DNA from: CBDFFW01 sp965246945 | GTDB taxonomy: Bacteria; Pseudomonadota; Alphaproteobacteria; UBA11073 | DNA: 64,000 nt | Reading direction: 5' to 3' | NCBI GenBank assembly: GCA_965246945.1 | Contig: CBDFFW010000001.1 | Coordinates: 1,488,001-1,552,000, forward strand | Shown: in pieces, positions 8,432 through 17,415 of the stretch | Position numbering within the stretch: the stretch's first letter is position 1 | Layout: each line of letters starts with the position of its first letter | Program-made: the position numbers and the translations under genes | The notes under the pieces: generated by a model | Told to the model about the DNA's origin: nothing | Seen by the model: the letters and a program-made list of their open reading frames with translations, nothing else | Database searches by the model: none

Positions 8432-8992
8432 ATGAAGCAATCATGGCAGCGGCATTTGGTAATGGCCATAACGATCAGCCGTTTGATCTTATTACCTTTT
8501 ATTGCTTATTTCCTGGCAACGACCGATGCCAATACCCCCGCCTGGCCCGCTTTGTTTTTGTATCTGGTTGCTGTTGCTAGTGACTGGCTGGATGGTGTGC
8601 TGGCCCGCCATTGGCAGGTCACCACCAGCTTTGGCGGCATGCTGGATGAAACCGCTGATAAAATATTTACCACTTTGATTTTACTGATTTATGCGGATCA
8701 AAACCGGCTTGGCACATTAGGTATCATTGCCGCTGCTCTGCTAATTGGGCGGGATTTGCTGATGGGCGGGCTGCGTTATCACTGGGCCCAAACGCCCACG
8801 GCGCCAATAAAAGTGGGTTATTTAGGAAAAGTTAAAACTTTCTGCCTTATGTTAGTATTGGGAGCATATCTGATGAACTGGCCAAGCTTTTATCTGGATT
8901 TGGGTTTGTGTATCACTGCCCTATTATCCCTCTATAGCATGCAAAGCTATACCCGCGCGGCAACCATTGCCATTTCTGCCACAAAAATTTAA
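8432..8992 (+). CDS. pgsA: CDP-alcohol phosphatidyltransferase, probably PgsA
   Basis: Membrane enzyme that joins CDP-diacylglycerol to glycerol-3-phosphate on the way to phosphatidylglycerol. The signature D-x2-DG-x2-AR-x8-G-x3-D-x3-D is complete: D51, D54, G55, A58, R59, G68, D72, D76. About five to six membrane segments surround it. I choose ATG 8432 because the alternative ATG at 8414 lies directly after the terminator T-run. Another CDP-alcohol acceptor cannot be excluded from the motif alone, but length and layout fit PgsA. It is followed by the dotA-like gene. Confidence 0.82.
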   Translation: MKQSWQRHLVMAITISRLILLPFIAYFLATTDANTPAWPALFLYLVAVASDWLDGVLARHWQVTTSFGGMLDETADKIFTTLILLIYADQNRLGTLGIIAAALLIGRDLLMGGLRYHWAQTPTAPIKVGYLGKVKTFCLMLVLGAYLMNWPSFYLDLGLCITALLSLYSMQSYTRAATIAISATKI

Positions 8993-9042
8993 AACATAAT
9001 TTAAACAAATTTTTGCTAAAATGTTGTAGATTGAGTGCTCTT

Positions 9043-12000
9043 ATGAATACACCGAACCCCCGCCAAATTGCTAACCGGTTAAACCGGCTACGTGCCAATA
9101 TTGCTGCAAACCAGATGGCGGTCGCTGTGCCACCGGTTAAGGCCGGTTTTTGGGCCAAATTTATGTTTTATGCGCGTGGCGGGTATGATACGCCGGATGG
9201 GCCGGTGCTGCCAACCAAGGCAGCGCAAACAACCAATATCAATTCTGCCACCGTTTCCGCCCCTTACACCATGGCCGATATGCCGATTAAACCCGCAGGC
9301 CTGGCGATGTCGCCCAAATCGGTGGCGAGCTTTTTGTTAATGCCGCAAATCGGGCAATCGTTCAAATCACTGAGTTTTGCTTGGGTTATGCTGATCCAGA
9401 TTATTGCCGGTATTTTGGTCAGTAACCGTTTATTGCCCAGCGATCATCCGGCGGCCACTTATCGCGGTGCGCAGCAAACACGCATGCGAGATCTATTCAC
9501 CATCGCCCGCCAGAATTTCCATTTCAATCTTAAAGATTCCCCCCGCGCTGTGGTATGGGTATCGCTGGTCGCATTCATTTTTGTAGTGGGTGGTTTGTTA
9601 ACCACCGCAGCGGCAAAATTATTCTTTTCAACGGCGCATGCCCAAACTGTTCCAGCAAGCCCGACCAGTGGTGTGATGACATCGAGCCAATTCACAGGTG
9701 ATGTGGCGAGTAAACTAATTGATAGTTTCTTTGGCTTTGGCGCTTACGCCAATGGCGGTGTGCCAGCTATTAATACGCTAATTAGTACCTTCAACTATAT
9801 GATCCTGATTTTCGGTGGAATTATTTTAATCATGACTGTGATTAGCGTAGTTGCTGAAACCGCGCGGACCGGCGTGCCATTCGGTAAAAACTTTAATCCG
9901 GTCTGGGCACCTATTCGTTTGATTATCGCCATTGCTTTTATGGTGCCATTGGCCAACGGTTTAAGTTCCGGCCAGAATATTCTACTGAATTTAGTTAAAT
10001 GGAGTTCGGATTACGCCGCTAATAAAGTTTGGAAAGAATTTAGTAAGACTGTTTATAGTGGTGAAAATTCAATATCGGGCGTTTTGCGTGATACTTCAGA
10101 CGAAGACAGTATTGTTTATGGCAGCTTTATGCGCCAAAGTATGCTTGCTTATAACAACTTATTATTCTGTAAAAATACTGCTACTGCTACTGTTGATGGC
10201 GATTGCGATGCAAACAGTACTGCTTCACATACAGTAGGCAATAGCCAAAACGTTTCAACGCAGGCAGGAGAATTATATTTACAACCAAAATTATATGTTA
10301 TGCCACCTATCGGCGAAGATTACAAAACTATAACTGACACAGGCGCACAATCAAGTTCTTTCCGTGCCCGTACTGTTCGCTTAGTTAATCCAGCGACCCA
10401 TACGAAAGGTGGGGCCATTGATGCACAATCACTTGCTGATGGCGCAAAATTAGCTGGTTATATTGAAGTGCATGCCTATGATGTTGCTACTTATGGTGCT
10501 CTTTATCCACCAAGTATGCAAATGCATCCTACAACCACTATTATACCTGCCCTTAGTTCTATTAACGTTAGTTCAACAGATCCAGTCCCTAATGCGTTGC
10601 AAGCAAATTATAACGCTTATATGGAACAGGAGCGTGCACTTAATAGTCAGCAATTAGGTAAAAGACTAGCGCAACTTGCTATAAGAAATGTTATTCCAGA
10701 ATTGAACGAAGAAAATGATGATGCAGAATTAAATAGTATTGCATATTCGTTTGCCGATATTAGCAATGCTTTTGAAGCCAAACGCGATTTAGATGTGAAA
10801 AATGCATTAACTAAATTTAAAACTGATACAAATAATCAAGTTCAAGCTGGACAAAAATTGGATAAAGAATTGAATGCGTATGGCTGGGTAGGTGCTCCAA
10901 ACTTTATTGGTGAATTAGGTCAATTAAATGCTGATTTTCAAGATGCAATACGCGCAGTGCCAAGGCCAGTTGTCACTAGTAAAGATGTTACAGGTAGTTT
11001 GGCTTCTTACATAAAACCTTGGGCTAAAGAAATTGATGGTACGGTTCCTTTACTGCAAAAATTGGGACCAGATTGGTGGGATAAAGATCTTGCTTCTGCT
11101 TCCACCAATCAAACATTTACGAATAGTGGAAAAACGCAAGATAAATTGCATTTGATATTGGCCAGCGCCGTTTTTGATGTTACTAATGCCAACTGCGATT
11201 ATGGCACATTAAGCGGTTGTGAGATGCACGATAATCCTTTAGTCCATATGGCATCCGTCGGAAAGTTTCTTACCCAAGCAATGGTAGATGCTTTCTTTAA
11301 ACCAAGTTTGGATAAAGCAGGTTTAAGCGATCAAAAAGCAGCGGCAGCTGCTACTGAGATGCGCGAAAACACCAAATTAGAATGTCAAAACGCGATCCAA
11401 AAGCCTGTTTATTGTAAGGGAATTTACGATGATTTAGATGATTTTAAAAACAGGCAAGCTGGAGCACAAGCTGCAGGAATGAGTTTAGTTCCGTTTGGGA
11501 TACCATTTTTGACCTTCGGATTTATGCTGGGTTTCTTTTTGCCGCTGTTGCCGATGTTCCGTTACCTGCTTGGTTTTTTAGGTTGGTTACTGCTATTATT
11601 TGAAGCGGTATTGGCCATTCCATTGTTAGGGATTGGCCATTTGAAAACCGATGGCGAAGGTTTAATGGGGCCAATGAACCAGGGTGGTTATTTAATGATC
11701 CTTGGCTTGTTAATTAAACCGGTATTGATGGTGCTGGGCCTAATTAGTGGCTTGATTATTTTCAACGGCATTATTCAGGTAACCGCCTATACTTTATACC
11801 CGCTGATATTTAAGGAGCAGAATATCACTTTCTTCGCTTTGGATATGCTGTTATTCGCCAGCTTTATCACTGTATTGGGTAATTCTGCCTTTAAAACCAT
11901 CGATATCATTCCCAACAGCGTGATCAGCTGGATTGGCGGGCGGATGGATACCAAAACGGATGATGCTGCTGGGGTTCAAAGCCAAGCTTTGGGCACCGTG

Positions 12001-12330
12001 CAAAGCCTGGGTCAATCTGTCAGCTTTACCCAAGGCCGTGCTCCCGATGGCAACGGTGGCGGCGGTAATGGAAATCTCACCAATCAAGGTAGTTCAAATG
12101 CTGGGCCAGCCCCGGCCTCGGGCGGCAACCTTCTAGGCACCACCGGTGGCACTAACAGCTCTAGCCATTTGCAAACCACTAATGGTGGGGGTCAGGCGAG
12201 TGTGCCAACCGTGAATAAATCCACGCCTTCCATTTCGGCTTATAACCCAGGCAACTTGAAACCGCCTACTGGTCAGGGACGGTTAGCAGGCGGCATTAAT
12301 GGCTCTGGTGGCAGTGGCGGCAATGGCTAA
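9043..12330 (+). CDS. DotA/TraY family polytopic membrane protein
   Basis: Large inner-membrane protein of the type IVB secretion / I-type conjugation family (Legionella DotA, plasmid TraY). From ATG 9043 it has 1095 residues. N-terminal membrane segments lie near residues 110-130 and 165-190; a second block (NYMILIFGGIILIMTVISVV) is followed by the family phrase NPVWAPIRLIIAIAFMVPLA. A large non-membrane domain of some 450-500 residues separates this from the C-terminal membrane block starting FGIPFLTFGFMLGFFLPLLP. The end is a Gly/Asn/Ser-rich tail of about 120 residues. Codons in the central domain (about 10,030-11,490) are clearly more AT-rich than the flanks. No other dot/icm gene is in the window. 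A TTG at 9013 would add 10 residues. Confidence 0.85.
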   Translation: MNTPNPRQIANRLNRLRANIAANQMAVAVPPVKAGFWAKFMFYARGGYDTPDGPVLPTKAAQTTNINSATVSAPYTMADMPIKPAGLAMSPKSVASFLLMPQIGQSFKSLSFAWVMLIQIIAGILVSNRLLPSDHPAATYRGAQQTRMRDLFTIARQNFHFNLKDSPRAVVWVSLVAFIFVVGGLLTTAAAKLFFSTAHAQTVPASPTSGVMTSSQFTGDVASKLIDSFFGFGAYANGGVPAINTLISTFNYMILIFGGIILIMTVISVVAETARTGVPFGKNFNPVWAPIRLIIAIAFMVPLANGLSSGQNILLNLVKWSSDYAANKVWKEFSKTVYSGENSISGVLRDTSDEDSIVYGSFMRQSMLAYNNLLFCKNTATATVDGDCDANSTASHTVGNSQNVSTQAGELYLQPKLYVMPPIGEDYKTITDTGAQSSSFRARTVRLVNPATHTKGGAIDAQSLADGAKLAGYIEVHAYDVATYGALYPPSMQMHPTTTIIPALSSINVSSTDPVPNALQANYNAYMEQERALNSQQLGKRLAQLAIRNVIPELNEENDDAELNSIAYSFADISNAFEAKRDLDVKNALTKFKTDTNNQVQAGQKLDKELNAYGWVGAPNFIGELGQLNADFQDAIRAVPRPVVTSKDVTGSLASYIKPWAKEIDGTVPLLQKLGPDWWDKDLASASTNQTFTNSGKTQDKLHLILASAVFDVTNANCDYGTLSGCEMHDNPLVHMASVGKFLTQAMVDAFFKPSLDKAGLSDQKAAAAATEMRENTKLECQNAIQKPVYCKGIYDDLDDFKNRQAGAQAAGMSLVPFGIPFLTFGFMLGFFLPLLPMFRYLLGFLGWLLLLFEAVLAIPLLGIGHLKTDGEGLMGPMNQGGYLMILGLLIKPVLMVLGLISGLIIFNGIIQVTAYTLYPLIFKEQNITFFALDMLLFASFITVLGNSAFKTIDIIPNSVISWIGGRMDTKTDDAAGVQSQALGTVQSLGQSVSFTQGRAPDGNGGGGNGNLTNQGSSNAGPAPASGGNLLGTTGGTNSSSHLQTTNGGGQASVPTVNKSTPSISAYNPGNLKPPTGQGRLAGGINGSGGSGGNG

Positions 12331-12767
12331 CCGCGTTGATATTTAGCGAGTTCGACCTGTGCCCGCAGGTCGATATCGTCCAGTATTTCACTTAAAGCAG
12401 GATCTGTGATCCGCGCACGCTGTGCCTGCACTTGTTTGGCCAAGCGCTCTAATTGATCTAAGGGAATTTTGCCGTCAATCAGCGCCAACCTTAAATTATC
12501 CATTTGCGCTAATATTTGTTCGCCCCGCTGGCGGCCGCGGCTGTTGCTGTCCAACGCATCGCCGGTTTCTTGCGCGGCCAGCAAACTGCTGATCGCATGC
12601 ACACTTTGCGCCGGTGCGGCCGCTTCCACATCATCCACGCCATTGGCTGCGAGTAACGACCGAAAGCTGCCAGCTTCCCCTGTTTTCTTCGGGCCACCGC
12701 TGACGCGGCCAACATTACCCGCACTGCTTGACCCACCAACTTTGCCTACACTCATACCAGTCACCAT
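12327..12767 (-). CDS. fliX: Flagellar assembly regulator FliX
   Basis: FliX is an alphaproteobacterial protein that couples flagellar basal-body assembly to FlbD-dependent gene expression (known from Caulobacter). The conserved C-terminal half is plain: GEQILAQMDNLRLALIDGKI, then LERLAKQVQAQRARITDP and ILDDIDLRAQVELAKY. The N-terminal half is Gly/Ser-rich and variable, as usual. Length 146 is normal. It converges on the dotA-like gene and the two stops overlap by 4 nt. No structural flagellar genes are adjacent, which is unusual because fliX is often next to flgI. Confidence 0.88.
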   Translation of the reverse strand: MVTGMSVGKVGGSSSAGNVGRVSGGPKKTGEAGSFRSLLAANGVDDVEAAAPAQSVHAISSLLAAQETGDALDSNSRGRQRGEQILAQMDNLRLALIDGKIPLDQLERLAKQVQAQRARITDPALSEILDDIDLRAQVELAKYQRG

Positions 12768-12832
12768 AAACCACTACGCTTGGCCTGCCAATATATCTTG
12801 GCAGTTACCGCATGCTTGATTAAACCAGAAGC

Positions 12833-14404
12833 ATGATTGGTATCCCCCGCTGGAAATGGCTAACCGTATTATTGGTCAGCTTAATTGGTTTAGCCTATGC
12901 CGCCCCGAATTTGTTAAGCAAAGAACAATTGGTTGCCTGGCATGAAAAAATGCCCAGTTGGCTGCCCGGGCAAACCGTTAATCTTGGCCTGGATCTGCAA
13001 GGGGGTGCGCAATTGCTGCTACAGGTGGATTTGGACACCGCCCAAAAAGATTACTGGGCGAATATGGTTGATAGCCTGCGCCGCCAATTCCGCAGCGATA
13101 AGATCGGCTATCAAGAATTAAAAGCGGGCCCTGATGGCATTATGCTCAGCCTGCGGGATCCTGCCCAATTAGCCGATGCGCGCAAAATCATCCGCACCCA
13201 AGATGCTGATCTGCAAGTGAAAGAACAAGATGGCAAAGTGACGATTAATTTAAGTGAGCAAGGTTTGAAACAGCGCCATTTGCGGATTATGGAGCAATCA
13301 ATTGAAATTGTTCGTCGCCGAATTGATGAAAGCGGCACCAAGGAACCGGTGATCGCGCGCCAAGGGGATAACCGCGTTATTGTGCAATTGCCTGGCGTGG
13401 AAGATCCCACCCAAATCAAGCAATTGCTGGGCACCACCGCCAAGCTAAGTTTCCATATGGTCGATGTGCAGGCGGATCCGCATGAATTGGTTGTGCCGTC
13501 TGGCCGGCTACGTCTGCCGCTGCAGGAAGACCCCAAAGTGAATGTGGTGATCTACGCACTAGCGGATGTTTCGGGCGACGATCTCACCGATGCCCGTGCC
13601 AGTTTTGATCAAAACAGTAATGGTGCGGTGGTGGGTTTTACGTTTAATGCCCGCGGTGCGCGCCGCTTTGCCGAAATTACCAAAGCCAATGTTGGCAAGC
13701 CATTTGCGATTGTTTTAGATAATGTGATTATTTCCGCCCCTAATATCCGCGAGCCGATTACCGGCGGGCGCGGCCAGATTAGCGGTAACTTTAATGTGCA
13801 AGATGCGCAAAATCTGGCGCTGCTGCTCCGTGCTGGTGCCCTGCCCGCGCCATTGAAAGTGGTTGAGGAGCGCACGGTGGGTCCAACCTTGGGCGCTGAT
13901 TCTATTGTGCAAGGCCGCACTGCATCACTTATCGGGATGGCGGCAGTTAGCTTATTGGTGCTATTTACCTACAGCACTTTTGGTATCATTGCCGTGATCA
14001 GTTTACTGGTGAATATGGTGCTGATTTTCGCGTGCATGTCTTTATTGCAAGCTACATTAACGCTGCCCGGAATTGCCGGTATTGTGCTGACCATCGGCAT
14101 GGCAGTCGATGCCAATGTGTTAATTTACGAGCGTATCCGCGAAGAATTCCGCGCCCGCAACAATATGTTGGCCGCGATTGATAACGGCTTTAACCGCGCG
14201 CTCGCCACCGTGATTGATACCAACTTAACCGCGCTTATTTCGGCCATCGCTCTATTTACTTTTGGCACCGGTCCAATCCGCGGTTTCGCAGTCACTTTAA
14301 TTGTTGGCGTAACCACTTCCCTATTCTGCGCCGTGTTACTGACCCGCGTGGTGATTGCATTGTGGTATCATTTCACCCGTGCCAAAGCGCTGCCATTTGC
14401 TTGA
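12833..14404 (+). CDS. secD: Protein translocase subunit SecD
   Basis: Sec accessory protein that uses the proton motive force to pull proteins through SecYEG. One N-terminal membrane segment (residues about 9-25) is followed by the periplasmic P1 domain, with the typical NLGLDLQGGAQLLLQVD, and the region RRIDESGTKEPVI; five C-terminal segments include TLPGIAGIVLTIGMAVDANVL and the end part RGFAVTLIVGVTTSLF. Length 523 is normal. secF, which nearly always follows secD, is absent; a DUF4258 gene starts 1 nt after the stop. yajC is also missing upstream. Confidence 0.96.
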   Translation: MIGIPRWKWLTVLLVSLIGLAYAAPNLLSKEQLVAWHEKMPSWLPGQTVNLGLDLQGGAQLLLQVDLDTAQKDYWANMVDSLRRQFRSDKIGYQELKAGPDGIMLSLRDPAQLADARKIIRTQDADLQVKEQDGKVTINLSEQGLKQRHLRIMEQSIEIVRRRIDESGTKEPVIARQGDNRVIVQLPGVEDPTQIKQLLGTTAKLSFHMVDVQADPHELVVPSGRLRLPLQEDPKVNVVIYALADVSGDDLTDARASFDQNSNGAVVGFTFNARGARRFAEITKANVGKPFAIVLDNVIISAPNIREPITGGRGQISGNFNVQDAQNLALLLRAGALPAPLKVVEERTVGPTLGADSIVQGRTASLIGMAAVSLLVLFTYSTFGIIAVISLLVNMVLIFACMSLLQATLTLPGIAGIVLTIGMAVDANVLIYERIREEFRARNNMLAAIDNGFNRALATVIDTNLTALISAIALFTFGTGPIRGFAVTLIVGVTTSLFCAVLLTRVVIALWYHFTRAKALPFA

Positions 14405-14405
14405 T

Positions 14406-14660
14406 ATGCCCGTTCACATTACAGCGCATGCCCGCCAACGCATGACCGAACGCGGTGCCAGCGAAGCGGAAGTAATTACCACAATAACTGATGGTATTCA
14501 ACAGCCGGCCAAACAACAACGTAGTTGTTTTATATATGAATTTTATGAGTCTGTTAGCTGGCAGGGTAAAGTTTACAAAGGTAAACGTTTGGAAGTTTTG
14601 GCCATCCAGGAAAATGAAACTTGGTTTATCATTAGCGTTATTGTAAAATATATTCCATGA
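14406..14660 (+). CDS. DUF4258 protein, possible toxin of a toxin-antitoxin pair
   Basis: An 84-residue protein matching the DUF4258 pattern: HITAHARQRMTERGASEAEV near the start, then a beta-rich middle with KVYKGKRLEVLAIQENETW and a hydrophobic end (FIISVIVKYIP). The fold of this family is thought to be related to RelE/BECR RNase toxins; this is family knowledge, not shown here. I start at ATG 14406; an upstream in-frame ATG at 14355 lies inside secD. The next gene, DUF2283, overlaps it by four bases (ATGA), which marks a co-translated pair. Confidence 0.75.
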   Translation: MPVHITAHARQRMTERGASEAEVITTITDGIQQPAKQQRSCFIYEFYESVSWQGKVYKGKRLEVLAIQENETWFIISVIVKYIP

Positions 14661-14872
14661 AGCTGACTTTTGACCCAGATTTAAATGTGGCTTATTTGCA
14701 GGTGCGTGAAAATCCCACCGTTGAGGTGCAAACGATACAGGTTTCAAATGAACTCAATGTCGATCTTGATAAAGACGGGCAAGTTTATGGCTTAGAATTT
14801 ATGAATGCCCGAATTTTATTTGGTGCGGCTTCACAACTGGTTTTGCCAACCAATATTAATTCGATTAATTAA
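14657..14872 (+). CDS. DUF2283 protein, possible antitoxin partner
   Basis: A 71-residue protein of the DUF2283 family: start MKLTFDPDLNVAYLQV, middle VSNELNVDLDKDGQVYGLEF, and end ARILFGAASQLVLP. These small proteins often lie next to DUF4258 or other small basic proteins. Function is unknown; a partner or antitoxin role is inferred from the ATGA overlap with the DUF4258 gene. holC begins 5 nt after it, so the pair is embedded between secD and holC. Confidence 0.75.
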   Translation: MKLTFDPDLNVAYLQVRENPTVEVQTIQVSNELNVDLDKDGQVYGLEFMNARILFGAASQLVLPTNINSIN

Positions 14873-14877
14873 TTTTA

Positions 14878-15321
14878 ATGACCGAGATCCGCGTTTACCA
14901 TCTTTCCATCACGCCTTTGGAAAAAGCGTTGCCTGGTATTTTGCAAAAAATATTGGAGCGCGATATGCGCGCGGTGGTGTTGACTGAAAGTGGTGACCGC
15001 GTTTCTGATCTCAACGCCAAATTATGGACCTATGCGCAGCAAAGCTTCCTGCCCCATGGCGCAGCTGCCGATGGTTTTGCCGCCGACCAACCCATCTGGC
15101 TGACCGAAAAAGATGGCGATAATCCTAACGGTGCCAAAGTGCTGGTCCTGGTCGATGAAATTCATAGTCAGCATATCAGCAACTATGAATTGGCTTGTAT
15201 ATTTCTTACCCCGACCCAATCCGATAGTCCCAGCTGGCACAAACAGGAAAAAGCTTGGGAAGCGGAGCACCAATTAATGCATTTTAAGCAAGATCCCACC
15301 GGCAAATGGCAAAAAGGTTGA
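14878..15321 (+). CDS. holC: DNA polymerase III chi subunit HolC
   Basis: Chi links the clamp loader to single-stranded-DNA-binding protein. The family layout is visible: YHLSITPLEKALPGILQKIL, RAVVLTESGDRVSDLNAKLW, the FLPHG motif, QPIWLTEKD and a C-terminal part with KVLVLVDE. Length 147 is normal for alphaproteobacteria. It precedes ndk by 33 nt to the ndk start, a known order in related genomes (pepA-holC-ndk); pepA is not here, its place being taken by secD and the DUF pair. Confidence 0.9.
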   Translation: MTEIRVYHLSITPLEKALPGILQKILERDMRAVVLTESGDRVSDLNAKLWTYAQQSFLPHGAAADGFAADQPIWLTEKDGDNPNGAKVLVLVDEIHSQHISNYELACIFLTPTQSDSPSWHKQEKAWEAEHQLMHFKQDPTGKWQKG

Positions 15322-15354
15322 TACCTGTTCAAGCCTTTGTTTATAAGCAAAGAC

Positions 15355-15777
15355 ATGACCACTGAACGTACCCTATCCATCGTTAAGCCCGATGCCACCC
15401 GCCGCAATCTGACCGGCGCGATTAATAAAGTGATTGAGGATGCCGGTTTGCGCATCATCGCACAAAAGCGCATTCGCATGACGCGTGCACAGGCGGAAGA
15501 ATTTTACGGCGTGCATAAAGAACGCCCGTTTTTTGGCGAACTGGTTGCGTTTATGACCACCGGCCCCGTGGTGGTGCAAGTGCTGGAAGGCGAAAATGCA
15601 ATTGCGAAATACCGCGATGTGATGGGCGCGACCAATCCGGCCAATGCCGCCGATGGCACCATCCGCAAACTTTATGCCGAAAACATCGAAGCCAATTCTG
15701 TGCATGGTTCCGACAGTGCGGATAATGCCTCGATTGAGATTCCTTTTTTCTTTAAACCAGAAGAGATTGTTGGTTAG
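15355..15777 (+). CDS. ndk: Nucleoside diphosphate kinase
   Basis: Transfers the terminal phosphate of NTPs to NDPs through a phosphohistidine. The start RTLSIVKPDATRR, and the active-site histidine in NSVHGSDS (about residue 117), are typical. From ATG 15355 it has 140 residues, the standard length; an upstream alternative start adds six residues without support. A clear terminator follows 23 nt later, ending the holC-ndk transcript. Confidence 0.96.
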   Translation: MTTERTLSIVKPDATRRNLTGAINKVIEDAGLRIIAQKRIRMTRAQAEEFYGVHKERPFFGELVAFMTTGPVVVQVLEGENAIAKYRDVMGATNPANAADGTIRKLYAENIEANSVHGSDSADNASIEIPFFFKPEEIVG

Positions 15778-15800
15778 TTAAATTACGCTAACACGCATTT

Positions 15801-15823
15801 AAAGGCGCTTTAAGTGCCTTTTT
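15801..15823 (+). terminator. Terminator after ndk
   Basis: AAAGGC, a nine-base loop, then GCC and five T. It lies 23 nt after the ndk stop. Confidence 0.75.
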
Positions 15824-15889
15824 GCTTATCAGAGTTATAAGCCAAGAACGCTATAGGGTTTTTAAGGGATAAATGCCATCATGCTCGGC

Positions 15890-16442
15890 ATGAGCAAAGC
15901 GTTTACCAAAGAAAAAGAAAGCGAGCCAGAAGACGAGCCGGATGAGGTTGATAAACTATCAGCCGATCAAAAAAATTATATGACCCCCAATGGACTGGCT
16001 GTGCTAACCGCCGAATTCCGCACACTGTTTCATGAAGAGCGACCCAAAATTGTCGAAATTGTTTCCTGGGCCGCCGGCAATGGCGACCGGTCGGAAAATG
16101 GTGATTATATTTATGGCAAAAAGCGTTTGCGTGAAATCGACCGGCGCGTGCGTTATTTGCTGAAGCGAATTGAAAATGCGGAAGTGGTAGATCCCACTTT
16201 GCAAAAAAAACCGCGCACAGGTTTTCTTTGGCGCTACGGTGGTATATGCGCGGGATGATGGCACGATGCAAAAGGTGACCATTGTCGGTGTGGATGAAGC
16301 CGATTTTGAGCATAGTAAAATCAGCTGGTTATCACCGGTCGCGCGTGCATTGATGAAAGCGCGGGTTGGCGATGTGGTGGAGTTGCGATTGCCAACCGGC
16401 ACCGATAGTTTGGAAATAATTTCAATTTCTTATGCGCCTTAA
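15890..16442 (+). pseudogene. greB: Transcription elongation factor GreB, frameshifted
   Basis: GreB-type cleavage factor that rescues backtracked RNA polymerase. The first frame encodes the N-terminal coiled coil with GLAVLTAEFRTLFHEERP, GDRSENGDYIYGKKRLREID and ENAEVVDP. The protein then breaks at a run of eight A (16203-16210); removing one A lets the reading continue as QVFFGATVVYARDDG, then VTIVGVDEAD and KISWLSPVARAL to the stop at 16442, a complete FKBP-like domain. Both halves are well conserved, so the break is recent, a sequencing error, or bypassed by slippage. An acidic insert (EKESEPEDEPDEVDK) near the start makes it a little long. Start ATG 15890 gives the usual MSKAFTKE; 15881 is possible. 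Confidence 0.85.
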
Positions 16443-16492
16443 ATAAACACCTGATATGCTTGCCGTAAAATCGCGCTATCTTGCAGTTAATA

Positions 16493-17365
16493 ATGGCTAA
16501 GGAAATTGATCCTGAGATCTTAGCACGGCGGGCCAAACGCGAAGCGCGGCGGGCTAAGCAGCGGGAAGATAATGTCAAACGGGCCGAAAAAATGCATGTT
16601 GCAAGGTTGGCTTATGCGCTAGAATTGCCATTAAAGGACAAGCCATTGCCAGAAATCAATATCGGCTGTTCGGGCTGGTATTATTGGCATTGGCATGGCA
16701 GTTTTTATCCAAGCAATTTACCCCGCAATCAATGGTTCGATCGTTATACCAAAGCATTCAAAACGGTTGAACTTAATGCGCCGTTTTATTCCTGGCCAAC
16801 CATTAACACCGTTAAAACCTGGCTGCGGCAAGCTGGCCGCAAAAACTTTGTTTACACGATTAAAGCCAATGAACTGATTACGCATACGCAAAAATTTGCA
16901 GGCACGGCTGAATTGGTGAAAGATTTTGGCTTGATTGCTGATATTCTGGGGCCGCGCATGGGTTGCTTTCTATTTCAACTGCCGCCCAGCTTTCATTATG
17001 CGCCCGAACACTTAAAAAATATTTTAAGCCAGCTCGATCACACCCGCCGCAACGTGGTTGAATTCCGGCATAAATCTTGGTGGAATGAAGATGTTTATCA
17101 GGCATTTCGCCAAACCGGCACGATTTTCTGTTCGTGCAGCGGCCCGCGGCTGCCCGATGAATTAATTAAAACTGCAGATGATATTTATGTGCGTTTTCAT
17201 GGGATTACCCAATGGTACCGGCATAATTATTCCAAAGCGGAACTGGCGGTTTGGGCACAGCGAATTAAAGATAGCGGTGCCGAACGCGTTTGGGCTTATT
17301 TCAATAACGACCGCGATGGTTATGCCATTAAAAATGCGCATGAGTTATTGCGGCAATTAAAATAG
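16493..17365 (+). CDS. DUF72 family TIM-barrel protein
   Basis: Member of the YecE/DUF72 family, of unknown biochemical role. The signature is clear: NIGCSGWYYWHWHGSFYP, then KTVELNAPFYSWPT, FVYTIKANELITH, FLFQLPPSF, NVVEFRHKSWW, DIYVRFHG and the end part VWAYFNND. An Arg/Lys-rich N-terminal tail of about 45 residues (ARRAKREARRAKQRE) precedes the barrel, which is unusual. ATG 16493 is the likely start. It stands between greB and a ribbon-helix-helix gene. Confidence 0.9.
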   Translation: MAKEIDPEILARRAKREARRAKQREDNVKRAEKMHVARLAYALELPLKDKPLPEINIGCSGWYYWHWHGSFYPSNLPRNQWFDRYTKAFKTVELNAPFYSWPTINTVKTWLRQAGRKNFVYTIKANELITHTQKFAGTAELVKDFGLIADILGPRMGCFLFQLPPSFHYAPEHLKNILSQLDHTRRNVVEFRHKSWWNEDVYQAFRQTGTIFCSCSGPRLPDELIKTADDIYVRFHGITQWYRHNYSKAELAVWAQRIKDSGAERVWAYFNNDRDGYAIKNAHELLRQLK

Positions 17366-17415
17366 CTGACAAAAACTTGTAAAAGCGTTTTATCATCCCT
17401 ATACCATCTACATGG

